NCBI GenBank assembly: GCA_036924285.1
Contig: JAYKYS010000004.1
Span: forward strand, 1,612,001 to 1,676,000
DNA length: 64,000 nucleotides
Source of the DNA: Asterella californica
Taxonomy: Eukaryota > Streptophyta > Marchantiopsida > Marchantiales > Aytoniaceae
Reading direction: 5' to 3'
In this document: positions 34,012-44,202 of the stretch, piece by piece
Numbering within the stretch: the first letter of the stretch is position 1
Layout of the letters: each line of letters begins with the position of its first letter
Position numbers and translations under genes: made by a program
The notes under the pieces: model-generated
Seen by the model: only the letters and a program-made list of their open reading frames with translations
Database searches by the model: none
What the model was told of the DNA's origin: nothing

Positions 34012-35529
34012 ATGGACGAGATCTATGGGACCATGAAGAGACCTCGACGATACTCGAGTACGGTAGGTATCATTGAGCTAGATGACTGCATCCAGGAGTT
34101 CGATAGTTGGTGAGATCTGCAGCAGATGCGGAACCCACAGTTGTTTACACTCTTCATGACTTGGAAGAGTTTGTTCTAACACTTGGAGAGACCGCCGATA
34201 GACGATTATCATGAGTTCAAGCGAGACTACAACGTGGAGATTGAGTTGTGGAGATAACTTTGATCTCCCAACTACGTTTTTATCACTCTTGGTGCAGTTT
34301 CGAGAGGCGTAGCACTTACGAGTTCAGGTGCCAGTAATAGTGGTACATCCACGAGTGATGGAGTATCTACTACTAGCGGTGCATCCACTAGTAGTGAAGC
34401 AGGTGGTAGTATGAGCGAGATACCACTAGGATTTAACCTTGTGGTTCAGTTCTTCCAGTGTTTGAGGAAGAACTATCAAAGTGTGCAGATCGACAAGTTG
34501 AGGAGTCTGCAAGAGTTCTAACGGAAGACTGGAGAGAGCTTACACGAAGCGTTTACTCGCATGAGGCGGTTGATCAGCATTACCCAAGGGGTGATGGAAG
34601 CACAAGCAGTCCAATTCTGATATGGGATACTAGATCGAAAGTTGCGTAGGAGAGTCAGAGATGCGACTCTCCTTAGAGACACCGCTCTGAAGTTGACAGT
34701 TGTCTTTGGTCTGGTTGAGCGGATTGAGCTCAACATGGTGGAGGAGAGGGTGGTGACAGTTGGATTCAGCAGGGAGACACCACATGGAGCGACCATCTCT
34801 TCTCAAGGATTACAAGTTACGCAACAACGTGGTGGTGGTGGTGATGATGATAAAGATCGTGCTGAACAATCACGATCTTAGGGAGGTGTTGGATGACCTA
34901 GTGAGCAGAATCCCATGCCGTCCTTCTCTAGTCAGCAGCAAGCGGATCCTTGTTGGACTTCATAGCTGGTGTGGCGTAGATTGAGGCATCTGCGGCAGTG
35001 ACTCGAGGTGCAGTCGGTGGAGTTGGATCTACAACGCGGAGAGACTGATAGATAGACCAGACTTCCTCAGTCGTTCACGCTATTGGAGACGTTGAGGATC
35101 ACGTCTATGGTTCCTAAACGGCCTATCGATGATGTAGTGGAGTTGGAGACATCAACATCCAAGAGTGTGGGTGATGCGAGTCAATCCTCGACGTCTGTGG
35201 ATGCGCTGTCAAACCCAATGTGGAGGGCAGCTACAGCAATTCTACGAGCCTTACTATTTTCAGTCACGCATATGAAGACATTGGGAGTAAGCTTGACTCC
35301 AGTGTTCCAGTTGGCGGCCACACTTAGTGAGAACAAGGATGTAGTTACCTCTAGTGTTGAGGTGGTGCATCGAGAGGCAGTACATGTGTCAATGGAGTCG
35401 AGGATCAAGACGGCTATCGGTGATACTTGGCAAGCGGCGACTGCAAGGTTAGATGAGTTACCAGCTAGACCGGCGATTGACCTTGTTGTGTTTGGCACCA
35501 AGTGTGATGTTGTTGGACAACAGAAGTGA
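34012..35529 (+). pseudogene. gag of the methyltransferase-bearing gypsy element (broken)
   Basis: Capsid polyprotein that would assemble the virus-like particle. The first ATG considered is at 34,012 (MDEIYGTMKRPRR). The capsid-like block at 34,408-34,610 reads MSEIPLGFNLVVQFFQCL and then LRSLQEF followed by a stop, against an open frame at the same place in the truncated sister copy. A Ser/Gly/Thr-rich linker precedes it (34,320-34,405). A degraded zinc-knuckle-like stretch lies near 34,965-35,000. The last 148-aa frame (35,083-35,529) continues in the same phase into the protease region. Confidence 0.7.
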
Positions 35530-35535
35530 GATCTT

Positions 35536-35900
35536 TTGTTTCGTGGCACCTTCAGAGAAGGTGTATCGACCGCAGAAGTCTTGTTAGACTCTGAAGCCCA
35601 ACCGTTGATGTTGAGAAAAGCGACGTACATCAATTTGGGTTTGAAGAAGTCCGAGGTGGAGAGATGTCCATTCCAACTATAGACATCTCTAGGAGGGATC
35701 AGAGAATACATCTCTACACATGACACGCGAGATGTTGATGATGAGAGTTCGACGAGATCATCTCACACATGACTCCATGGTGAAGATCAAAGCCACTGTT
35801 ACGGCCACGGAGTCTTATAATGTATTAGTTGGAGGTGCTGTGTTATACCTTATGGGGTTCGTGATCGACTATTGGATGGAGACATCATCTTATAGATCAA
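35536..35900 (+). pseudogene. retropepsin (aspartic protease) remnant
   Basis: Would process Gag-Pol. The active-site block reads VLLDSEAQPLML (35,578-35,613). Asp at 35,587 aligns with the catalytic Asp of retropepsins, but the usual D-S/T-G is DSE here, so the Gly is lost. A second block, SYNVLVGGAVLYLMGF at about 35,812-35,859, fits the C-terminal half of the fold. Stops at about 35,681 and 35,954 and a frameshift separate them. Confidence 0.6.
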
Positions 35901-36142
35901 GTTGGAAGTCCGATGAGAGACTAGTGAGCCGCTTATTAATGCTGTTCAGTGCTTAGAGTCTATACCAAGAACGATGACATCCATTGCAAGATTCAGTTCA
36001 GTCATCACTTGGCTGAACTAAACTGATGACTGAATTGTCATCGGAGGATACTACGGTCTTTGAAGAGGTGGATGACATGTCTAGCATGACTACAGTAGTA
36101 CCATCTGCCTAGGATGTTCCACTTTGGAGTTCAAGCGGAGAG

Positions 36143-37243
36143 TTGCAGCAGTATGCTGATCGGTTGGTGCAGCAGGTTCAGAGTGAAGTCTTTGTATCAT
36201 CAATAGAGGAACAAAAGGTTGTTCCTGCTACTGGCCTTATGATCTTATCAACGTTAGATACGACTCTCATTGTGTGGCAATATCCGGAGGAAAGTGTATG
36301 TGTGCTGGAGCTGTTTGGAGAGATCAGCACAGGTTTGGCTGCGGTATTGCAGGCATGCATAAGAATACAACGATACTTGTATATGGAGAGAGATGAGATT
36401 ACGAGACACATCTCATTGCATCATGTGCCACTCTTGGTGCAGAGATGTCATGAGTTGTTGTCCATATCAACTGTCAGAGGATATCAGCAAGCATTATCAT
36501 CGGATATTTTATTGCTAGAGGTGCATGATCTCACGATGATTGACACCAGTCGCGTGGTTATAGCCGGGTGGTCATGTCAGGATCACACGCGTGTTGGCAG
36601 AGGTCAGGGTTTACATGATCATGTGGCAATCTAATATGTTTTGAGAGATGTTGCGGATGTTGTGACATCTCTAGATGCATCAGATGGATTCTCCAACGTA
36701 CATCTTGGAGAACGTTCCTTTGTTGGATGATGCTCGTACATAGCAGATGACGAGTGTGACCAAGTGCGGTGTTGGGTTGATCCGGCAGTGTGTTGGATGC
36801 AGCGAGAGTGGGATCTCGTGCATATTGTCTACGGGTTGTGGTGGACAAACTTGTTATCGAAGGAGGTGCTCAAGCACGCACACGATGCAATGAGACAACC
36901 GGAGCACCTCACAGTTGATGACATCTTGGATGCAAGGCGATGATCTCAAGTAGTGAGAGTCGTCGATAAGTCACTCATGGCAGTGATGAACCTAGTAAGA
37001 CGACCTAGGACATCGTTGCTCACGTTGGTGAGCTTTTCAGCGTCACATGCTTACAGAGACGGAGGACCTGGGCTTGTGTGGGATGCTCGATTACTGTAGT
37101 TGGTAGAGCTTAATGCCGATGAGAGAGAGAACGAGCGATGGGTTTCCTTACGAGTACGACAGTAGTAGCTTCGATCAGAGACTTCATGTCGTCATGTATT
37201 GGATCAAGCAATGGACTTGAATTGCTTGACGTGGATTTATTAG
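36143..37243 (+). pseudogene. cytosine-C5 DNA methyltransferase domain within a gypsy pol (broken)
   Basis: C5 methyltransferases flip a cytosine and methylate it using S-adenosylmethionine. Conserved motifs appear in the canonical order: motif I VLELFGEISTGL (36,302-36,337, SAM binding); motif IV VIAGWSCQ (around 36,557-36,580), with catalytic Cys kept but the preceding Pro changed to Ser; motif VI YILENV (to 36,716); motif VIII-like LWWTNLL (36,836-36,856); a degraded motif IX, ELNADERE then MGF (37,108-37,150); and motif X-like VLDQAMDLNCLTWIY (37,196-37,240). They lie in different frames because of indels, and a TAA at about 36,632 ends the first 163-aa frame. No other protein family has this motif series. 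The spacing of about 940 bp fits a full small domain of 310 or so residues. It sits between protease and RT, not beside the element. Confidence 0.85.
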
Positions 37244-37530
37244 CGTTGTCAAATGCGATCTACGGGTGTTACTGCTTGGACACTTCTGAGCTCTTTGCCT
37301 ACCGGGTTGGTGGAGATAAAGACTGGGGGCGAGGCTTGTGGAGTTCGTCATCCTTGGACATCATGAGATGCAGTAGGAGAGAGTATGGAGCTTGCAGCTA
37401 GGACTGCAGGAGTTTTTCGCACAGTGGATGTGGAGGTTGTTGGTGGTGACCAGAATGAAACTGCTCTAGAGGCTACAAGATAGAAGTCAAGGACTTCATC
37501 TTCTATCTCTAGCATGGTGATAGAGGACAC

Positions 37531-38500
37531 TTGAGAGCCAGAGATTGGACCCAAGTTTATAAGAGAGGAGAGACGAAGAGTTCAGAGATTCTTGAAGAGC
37601 TACATGAATTGTTTTGCCTTCAGTATGAAAGATTTGGGTACCTTGAAAAGATCATGTTCGGATCGACTTGGCTATTGACACGTCAATCTTCCGATGTCCT
37701 TATAGATATAGTGACATAGAGAGAACCTTGATCCAAAGTGGGACTCAAGACTTGTTGGAGGGTGGGTTGTTTGAGATGTCGTATGAAGAGTATGCATCTG
37801 TCACAGTTATGCTAGCAAAGAAAGATATGTATGACAATTACATGGATAGACAGATGTGTGAAAACTACTGTCCTATCAATCGACAGACGAAGTCCGATAA
37901 GTATGTCATGCCGACACGTGAGGAGATCTTTGCTGGAGTGGAGCATGTGAAGGTCTTCAGTACTTTGGACCTTCGAGTAAGGTATCATCAGTTGCCGATG
38001 AGAGAAGAAGATAAAGTCCGAGACAACATTTTGAGAAATAGACTCTCACGGCAAGGATTGTTTGTATCAGTGGCGGTTCTTACCATTTGGGTTTGAAGAA
38101 CGCCCCTGCTGAGTTCCAAAAGGTGATGGATAAGATCCTAGCAGGACTGGATTTTTTCGATGTTATATTGATGACATCTTAGTCTATAGTGCTACAATGG
38201 AGGAGCACCGAGAGACACTTACGAGATATGTTCGAGCGGTTGAGAGCTCATGGGTTGAAGTTACATCCGATGAAGGATAAAGTTCTTCCAAGAGTTGGTA
38301 TAGTATCTAGGTCATATCATCTATCTAGGTGGGTTGAGTGTTCAACAGACGAAGGTTGAGGCTATTACACGTATCTCAAGCCTCACAGATGTGAGTCGAG
38401 TTCGAGCATTTGTTAGTTTGATGAACTTCTATCGGTGATACGTGAAAGGATTTAGTGCAATTGTGAAGTCATTGACCAAGCTGATGAAGGTGGATTAGGA
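37531..38500 (+). pseudogene. reverse transcriptase domain of the gypsy element (broken)
   Basis: RNA-directed DNA polymerase. The frame 37,668-38,096 has YCPINRQTKSDKYVMPTREE (RT motif with the conserved R/Y-P-I-N), then VFSTLDLRVRYHQLPMREED, the first catalytic Asp block. After one extra T near 38,090 the frame shifts. NAPAEFQKVMDKILAGLDF follows, and the catalytic YIDD box is intact at 38,164-38,175 (RCYIDDILVYS). The order and wording fit Ty3/gypsy RT. Confidence 0.88.
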
Positions 38501-38509
38501 GTGGCAGTG

Positions 38510-38915
38510 GGAAGATGAGAGCGAGCTTTTGTAGAGCTCAAGGATATGTCGACGTCTGTTCTCATCTTGAGGAGATCTATTAAGAGGCATCTCTTCCAAC
38601 TGCACACTGATTGGAGTATGTTGAGACTTGGAGCAGTGCTGACTCAGCATGATGATGAGAAAAAGTTGTAGTGTGGGCTGTTGCACACTTCAGATGTTAT
38701 CTGTTTGAGAACCTCTTTACTCTCCTCACTGATCACCAGCCGCTCAAGTGGTTGATGAAGTCTAACAAGCTTACAGGGAAGCTTGCACGACTGGCTCTTA
38801 TCTTACATGAGTATGACTTCCAGATAGTGGATAAACTTGGAGTTGCAAATCTAGATGCCGATGGGTCGAGTCGCAACCCATGCACGAGTCAACATGATCA
38901 TATTGGAGCTCGATG
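38510..38915 (+). pseudogene. RNase H domain with central deletion
   Basis: Degrades the RNA of the RNA/DNA hybrid. LHTDWSMLRLGAVLTQ (about 38,600-38,647) is followed by a stop and a jump straight to VVWAVAHFRCYLFENLFTLL and DHQPLKWLMKSNKL (38,665-38,770). The segment that normally lies between these blocks and carries catalytic acidic residues is absent, indicating an internal deletion. The tail ANLDADGSSRNP ends the domain. Confidence 0.8.
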
Positions 38916-39159
38916 ACATGACGAGGTTGATGAGGAGATAGTACCAGGGTGCCATGCATCTACCTTTCTTTGTGTGCTGACCATGAACTCTTGTATGGAG
39001 GGTCAGATCGTATCTTTCTCAAGGCAGAGAGTAGATGGTGAGTCTCCAGATCCTGAGGGTGGAGATGATGTTCCAGACCAGTGAGATATCCATGACAATG
39101 TGAACATAATGGAGTATCTACGTACTAACGTGATGATAGAAACAGTAAGTGCCAAGGAG

Positions 39160-39860
39160 TGAGATCGAGTCCTCCAACGAACGAAGAGATTTCAGCGAGA
39201 AGGACGACATGTACTTCAAGTGTGGAATGATGAGAGAGTATGGATAGTGTCACATCCATCTCAAAGGGCACAGTTAGTACGACATGTCCATGAAGAGTTG
39301 AGACATTTTGGAGTGAAGCGACACATAACTTACTCCAAGGATAGTATTGATGACATGGTATGCACATCGATGTGCATCAGTTTGTAGCACGATGTGTAGT
39401 ATGTTATCGAATACGAGCATCGTTTAATGCTCCTATTCCACAATTACACCCTTTACCGATTATGGGGTTGAGTTATCGTTGGCGTTCAGATTTTGCAGGA
39501 TCTTTATCGTTGAATGTATGTCACCATCAATATGTGTTGGTGATGGTGGAGCACTTCTCCAAGTGGATTGAGTTGGTGGCATTATCAAACAAGGTCAGTG
39601 AAGAGACGGCGTATGCGTTCTTAGAGCGAGTGCTGAGTCATTTTGGAGCACCAGCCAAAGTGATGACGGACCAAGGTACAGAGTTTCTTGGTGAGTTTCA
39701 TGTCTTGTGTGATCAGGTGCTGACTGATCATCGAATAACATATCGAGATCATCTTAAGGCGGATGGTTTGACGGAGAGGGTAGTTTAGACGATGAAGAGA
39801 AGATTGCGCAAGTATGGCTTGCAGAAGGACCACTTGGGAGATTGGGATATGCAGTTATCA
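39160..39860 (+). pseudogene. integrase core of the gypsy element (broken)
   Basis: Would insert cDNA into the genome. The HHCC zinc finger is visible: VRHVHEELRHFG (39,276-39,312) then, in another frame, CVVCYRIRASF (39,390-39,425). The core frame 39,360-39,788 carries the catalytic triad: SDFAG, MTDQGTEFLGEF and GLTERVV, with about 35 residues between second Asp and Glu. A TAG at 39,786 follows the Glu block and the reading continues after it (KRRLRKYGLQKDHLGDWD), with further stops. Confidence 0.87.
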
Positions 39861-39989
39861 TGATTGACTATGAGCTACGGGTTTAGTCGGCAAGCGTCTT
39901 TGACTTCTTTCTCATCGTATTTTCTGTTGTATGATCAAGATCCAGATCTATCTTCGGTCATTCGTCGTGATTCTGCTGAAGTGCTGAGC

Positions 39990-40470
39990 CTTGATGACCT
40001 GAATATGTAGGTGAGAGCATTTTCTCAACGAGATGAGACATTTCAGAGAGTTATATCTATGATTTTTGAGAACCACGTTGCGATATGTGACTGTTCGAGG
40101 AGGAGGTTATCGACCATCGATTTGCAAGTTTCATCCTGATGATTATATCTATCTACAGCAGACTGCACCGACTATAACCGTAGGGTGCACTATTTTATGA
40201 GTGCGTGAGATGTTACTTTCTGGAGTACTCATGCTAGAGGGTCATGATGGTGTTGTTTGGAAGGACCATATGCGTAATTGCGTGCCATGTTATCTTTTCA
40301 ACATCGATGGTATCGTTAATCCAAGCTTAGCAGATCTGTGTGGACCTGCTAGTGGAGCAGTCCGTATGTTGGTGTGTGATGGTTGTTCGAGAGGTTGGCA
40401 CATGTCGTGTTTGACTCCATCTCTCAGTGTCATTCTTATTGGACGGTGGATTTGTCCTCGATGTATATAG
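39990..40470 (+). pseudogene. integrase C-terminal region ending in a PHD zinc finger
   Basis: PHD fingers bind histone H3 tails. After a frameshifted stretch (LDDLNM, RAFSQRDETFQRV), the frame 40,201-40,470 has a typical integrase tail block (GVLMLEGHDGVVWKDHMRNC) and then the PHD pattern: LCGPASGAVRMLVCDGCSRG, then WHMSC, then ICPRC just before the stop. This keeps seven of the eight C4-H-C3 zinc ligands; the first Cys appears lost. Chromoviral gypsy elements usually carry a chromodomain at this position; here a different chromatin-reading module occupies it. Confidence 0.78.
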
Positions 40471-40639
40471 CATGAATAGTTGATTAGATCTTTGCGTGGT
40501 ATGGATTGCATACAAGCGACTAACAATGAGACGATGTAGCACCCGGTCTCTTGATCCTTGCACCCACGAAGATGTATATCACGTAGTTGAGATATGGGAC
40601 TATCTGAAGTTAGAGGGACCTAACTGTGTTATGAAGACG

Positions 40640-41150
40640 ATTGTGATACACTTGAGTATGTGTATGACATCATCCATGTGTTATGTGTATGTGTGGTGTA
40701 TCTCAAACAGTGATGTATGTTGTGTAACAATATGTATGCACACGACAGTTACCACGTCAGTTTAGCACCTCGGCTAGGTTGACCGAGTGCGGAGCGACTA
40801 ATCCCAATAGGGCCGTTAGTGCCATTAGGACGGGTTCTTGGGATAGCCCATTAAGAATAGACTTTGCTGGTAGGGTTTGGAGGCTTTAGTTCTTCGAGTT
40901 GAGTCTTCAAGCTCTTGGATGGTGGATAATCTTGGTGAGCGGAATCTGGATTCTTTGATGTACAGAGTGGATTTGGCTCGACTTTAGTGTTTATTTAGTG
41001 TCGGTTGGCATGGTGGAGTGAGTATATGCTGTTTATTATTGTGGTACACTTGAGTATATCTATGACATCGTCCATATGTTATGTGTATGTGTGGTATATC
41101 TCTGACAGCGATGTATGTTTTGTAGCGATGTGTATGCGCACGACAAAGTT
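40640..41150. repeat. 398-bp tandem duplication at the right end of the gypsy element
   Basis: A block of about 110 bp (40,640-40,748, TACACTTGAGTATGTGTATG...) precedes the partial right LTR (40,749-41,034) and recurs right after it (41,035-41,150) at an offset of 398 bp. The second unit lacks its LTR part. This suggests template switching or unequal exchange at the 3' end. Confidence 0.75.
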
Positions 41151-43600
41151 CTTGACGTAAACTTTCACATCTAGTGGTCTACTTGTACCTTCCTAACTAA
41201 GAACTGTCGTCACACGTCTCTTAACTTCCATAGGGCTATGTAAATGCAAAACTCCTTGAACATGCAAATGGAGTAACGTACTACCTCTTTCGACTGATAG
41301 CAATCCAGTAGTGTACTCGTCCTGTAGAAAGTTGCAAAGTACAGTTTAACACGAAAGGTCCAAGTCTCTCCTTGTACTTGCGACAGTGATGAAAACTTCA
41401 AGAGTTTTTTGAGCCGATTTCCTTCCCGTTGAATTCTTCTCCAAGTTGCCTCATCTTGCTCTTGCTGCTCTTCTCATAAACATCTGAAGGAAAAGAGAAA
41501 TATCTGCATCCGAAGCGATACATTGCGGGATTGACGTCATCATATATACAATGAACGCACCGGAGCTTATACACTACATGCACCGCTGGTTTGAGAAGAG
41601 TAGAGTTATCACAAGATCACAGAAACTTTGGATAATAGAAAATCTTGGAGGTCGAATCTCTGAGAACGAGCCACTGGTCGACTATTTCAATGTAATGAAA
41701 AGGATCGGCTAGACACTACAGACAAGAAATAGTCCTGATAAAAGACGAGAAACGAGAACATAATCCAAACAATCAAAAACTCCGAAGGATGTTCAGTATG
41801 ATCAAAATCTACGTATGCGTAATCTATCACTGCAAAGCTGTAAATCATTAAAGGAAAATACACATATTTGGATAGACAACGCAAGAACAACAAAGGCGTT
41901 GAATTTACATTTGAAGGACATGGAATCGTGCGAACAAGTTGCTTGGATGCGATGAAAATCAAAAGATAGAACGCTGTCGTCAAAACCACTACTCTCTTCA
42001 AGATCAGGTAGGATAATTTTTGCAGGAGTAGCAATAGGAAGAGGTAATGAAGACTGCACTAACAGTTCTTGAAAACTCTGAAAAGAAGAGAGAGAAATAG
42101 AAGGTAAATCGATGGCCATAATTTTCTCTTGTACCGACGAAGAGCTTGTTGTCATGATAAGAACTAATCGGATAAACATAAGATAGATGAGAAAGAATCG
42201 GTAGCAAGATTTTCTGTTGCCAAGAGGAAAGGGAAAAGAAACATTGAACCTAAAGGAAAGATTCAGAGCGTACGAAATAATAAATGAAGACAAACAATAC
42301 TTATCTTTGAAGGATGTCCAAGATATGAACCACAATGCATGATGAGAAGAAACAAATTCCAGGTGAAGCTTCCATGTCTCCAAGTTCATAAAGTCTCCAA
42401 GGGCAAGACACCAAGCAAACATTTGTCTGTAAATGGAATTTGATGTCAAATCTATGATCGACTTAAGATTAAACAACAAAGTAGACATCTCTTCTCATGA
42501 GTAATCCAACGTCGAGACATCCCAGCTTTAGACGATGATAAACACAAGCACTGCATGACAGTGAAAAGTCCACAGTCTCGTCTAGTAGCCACTTAGCGGT
42601 GCCGCCGACACCAACTGAGAAACCCTTGGAAATTGGGTATTCTCCTTTGAAAAAAGTGGTTCTTGGTTTATGGAATTTGCACCTATTTTTGTCAAAAGTG
42701 TGGGTCCGCCTTGTAGTGAACAACGTCTCCTACCCATGGCTTGTAGCAGGCAATCTCCGGAAGCAAACCAGAAAGTCCAGACGGTCTGATAGCGAGAGAA
42801 ACATGAGTATGTGTCGCAGTCAGAGCAGAAACGAGAGCCGGTCTTGAAGGGTAATGTAACATCAGAAGAAACAAATTTCAGGTCAAGCTTCCACATCTCT
42901 ATGTTCCTCAAGTCCTGAATAGCAAGACACGAAGTAAACATTTGTCCCTAAACACAATTGGATGATTAACCGATCATCAAATAAATCATCATAAGCAAGT
43001 TGAAGAATAAGGAAAAACTGGAATGTTAGACTAGGATGTTCAACACGAGCACTACTCAAAAAACCACATGTATGAAAAAGAGTTGAAACTCCAGAGAAAC
43101 TTTGTCTCGCATCGTAGACAGTCGATAGCGACAGAAATCAGAGCCGTTGTTCTAACGAGCTCCTTGACTAGGCAACCTTTGCCGAACCACAAAGAAACCC
43201 CACCGTGCTTTGTACCGACCAACGATGTCTTGTATCGAAATACGTCTCTTAGTGAAAGCTCGTCTCGAGTCGTATCCAGTCGAGAGAAGTGTGGGTCCAA
43301 TTTTTTGAACTTCTTTTATCCAAGCTCTGAAAGCAAAGGAGAAACTCCACATGGTCCGATAGCAAGAGAAATGACCTCACCCCATGTCACAGCCAGTCGA
43401 TAGCGAGGGAAACGAGAGCCGCTGTTCTAGTGAGCTCCTTGAGCAGACAACCTCTGCCAAACGAGAAGAAACCTCACCGTGCGCTGTAGCGGACAATGAC
43501 TTCTTCTATCAAAATACGTCTCTCATGAAAAGATAGAAATGCATCAGCGCGCCTTTAGCAAACCTCTCACATTCAAGAAGTCAAAAATTAAGGAAGTCCT
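41150..43600. repeat. diverged tandem repeats of unknown origin
   Basis: Several blocks recur imperfectly. AGAAACAAATT(C/T)CAGGT with the following 90 bp occurs at 42,347-42,450 and 42,868-42,965. A block with CAGTCGATAGCGA and GAGCTCCTTGA occurs at about 43,118-43,260 and 43,388-43,530 (offset about 270), with a shorter relative near 42,780-42,840. Minus-strand frames (42,488-41,802 and 42,941-42,582) resemble each other over some 30 residues (KLHLEFVSS against KLDLKFVSS) because they read the same repeat. I cannot tell whether an ancient exon family or a satellite is the source. Confidence 0.5.
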
Positions 43601-43974
43601 GTAGAAATGGAGAAATAATACTCTACACCATCTTTGTGTATGATCCAATCCATAGAAGATAAATATCTGAACAATATTCCCCTTTGTGTTATTTAGACCA
43701 GAGTTCATTGAGCATGCTTATTCACTAGAGAAATCTGGGTGCATCAAGGTGGATATGTTGTTTTAAAGTCAACACTCTGTAAAACGTTCTGACATGAAGA
43801 TATGCATTTTTCATACGATATCACACAAATATGAAAAAATCTATACAGTACGGAACACGTACATGATTTTAGAATGAAGTTAAAAGTTGTTAGAAGGGGT
43901 TTGTCATGTGAATCTAATAGACAAAGTATAGATTCATTCAAGTGAGATTCACAAGATGTGGTTGAGCGCAGGCT

Positions 43975-44202
43975 TGATATCTACAGGAAAAGAAGATGCT
44001 CATAGAATGTCCTTGAAAGTGAAGTCAGTATTTACAGACATATAGCAGAATGTCGTAAATGGTATTCACAGTTTGTTTTGATGTGGTATCTCCAGGAAAA
44101 GAAGATGCTCATAGAATGTCCTTGAAAGTGAAGTCAGTATTTACAGACATATAGCAGAATGTCGTAAATGATATTCACAGTTTGTTTGATGTGGTATCTC
44201 CG
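43975..44202. repeat. 109-bp tandem duplication
   Basis: Two almost identical 109-bp units (43,975-44,083 and 44,084-44,192) starting GATATCTACAGGAAAAGAAG / GATGTGGTATCTCCAGGAAA, plus the first bases of a third. Only a few differences separate the units, so the duplication is recent. Confidence 0.88.

Larger units (their letters stand above)
31985..41034 (+). mobile_element. decayed Ty3/gypsy retrotransposon carrying a cytosine-C5 methyltransferase domain and a PHD finger
   Basis: About 9 kb element bounded by a left LTR beginning TGTCATGTCAGTTTAACACC at 31,985 and a partial right LTR at 40,749-41,034. Domains follow in order on the plus strand: Gag (34,012-35,529), retropepsin (35,536-35,900), C5 DNA methyltransferase (36,143-37,243), RT (37,531-38,500), RNase H (38,510-38,915), integrase (39,160-39,860) and a C-terminal region with PHD finger (39,990-40,470). 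RT before integrase puts it in Ty3/gypsy. Every domain is cut by stops or frameshifts, so this is an old copy. A truncated sister copy lies at 2,913-6,153. No target-site duplication can be defined because the right LTR is incomplete. Confidence 0.88.

Noticed and set aside
35181..35726. 181-aa minus-strand frame
   Set aside because: Antisense to gag/protease of the decayed gypsy element, low complexity Ser/Thr content, no motif.
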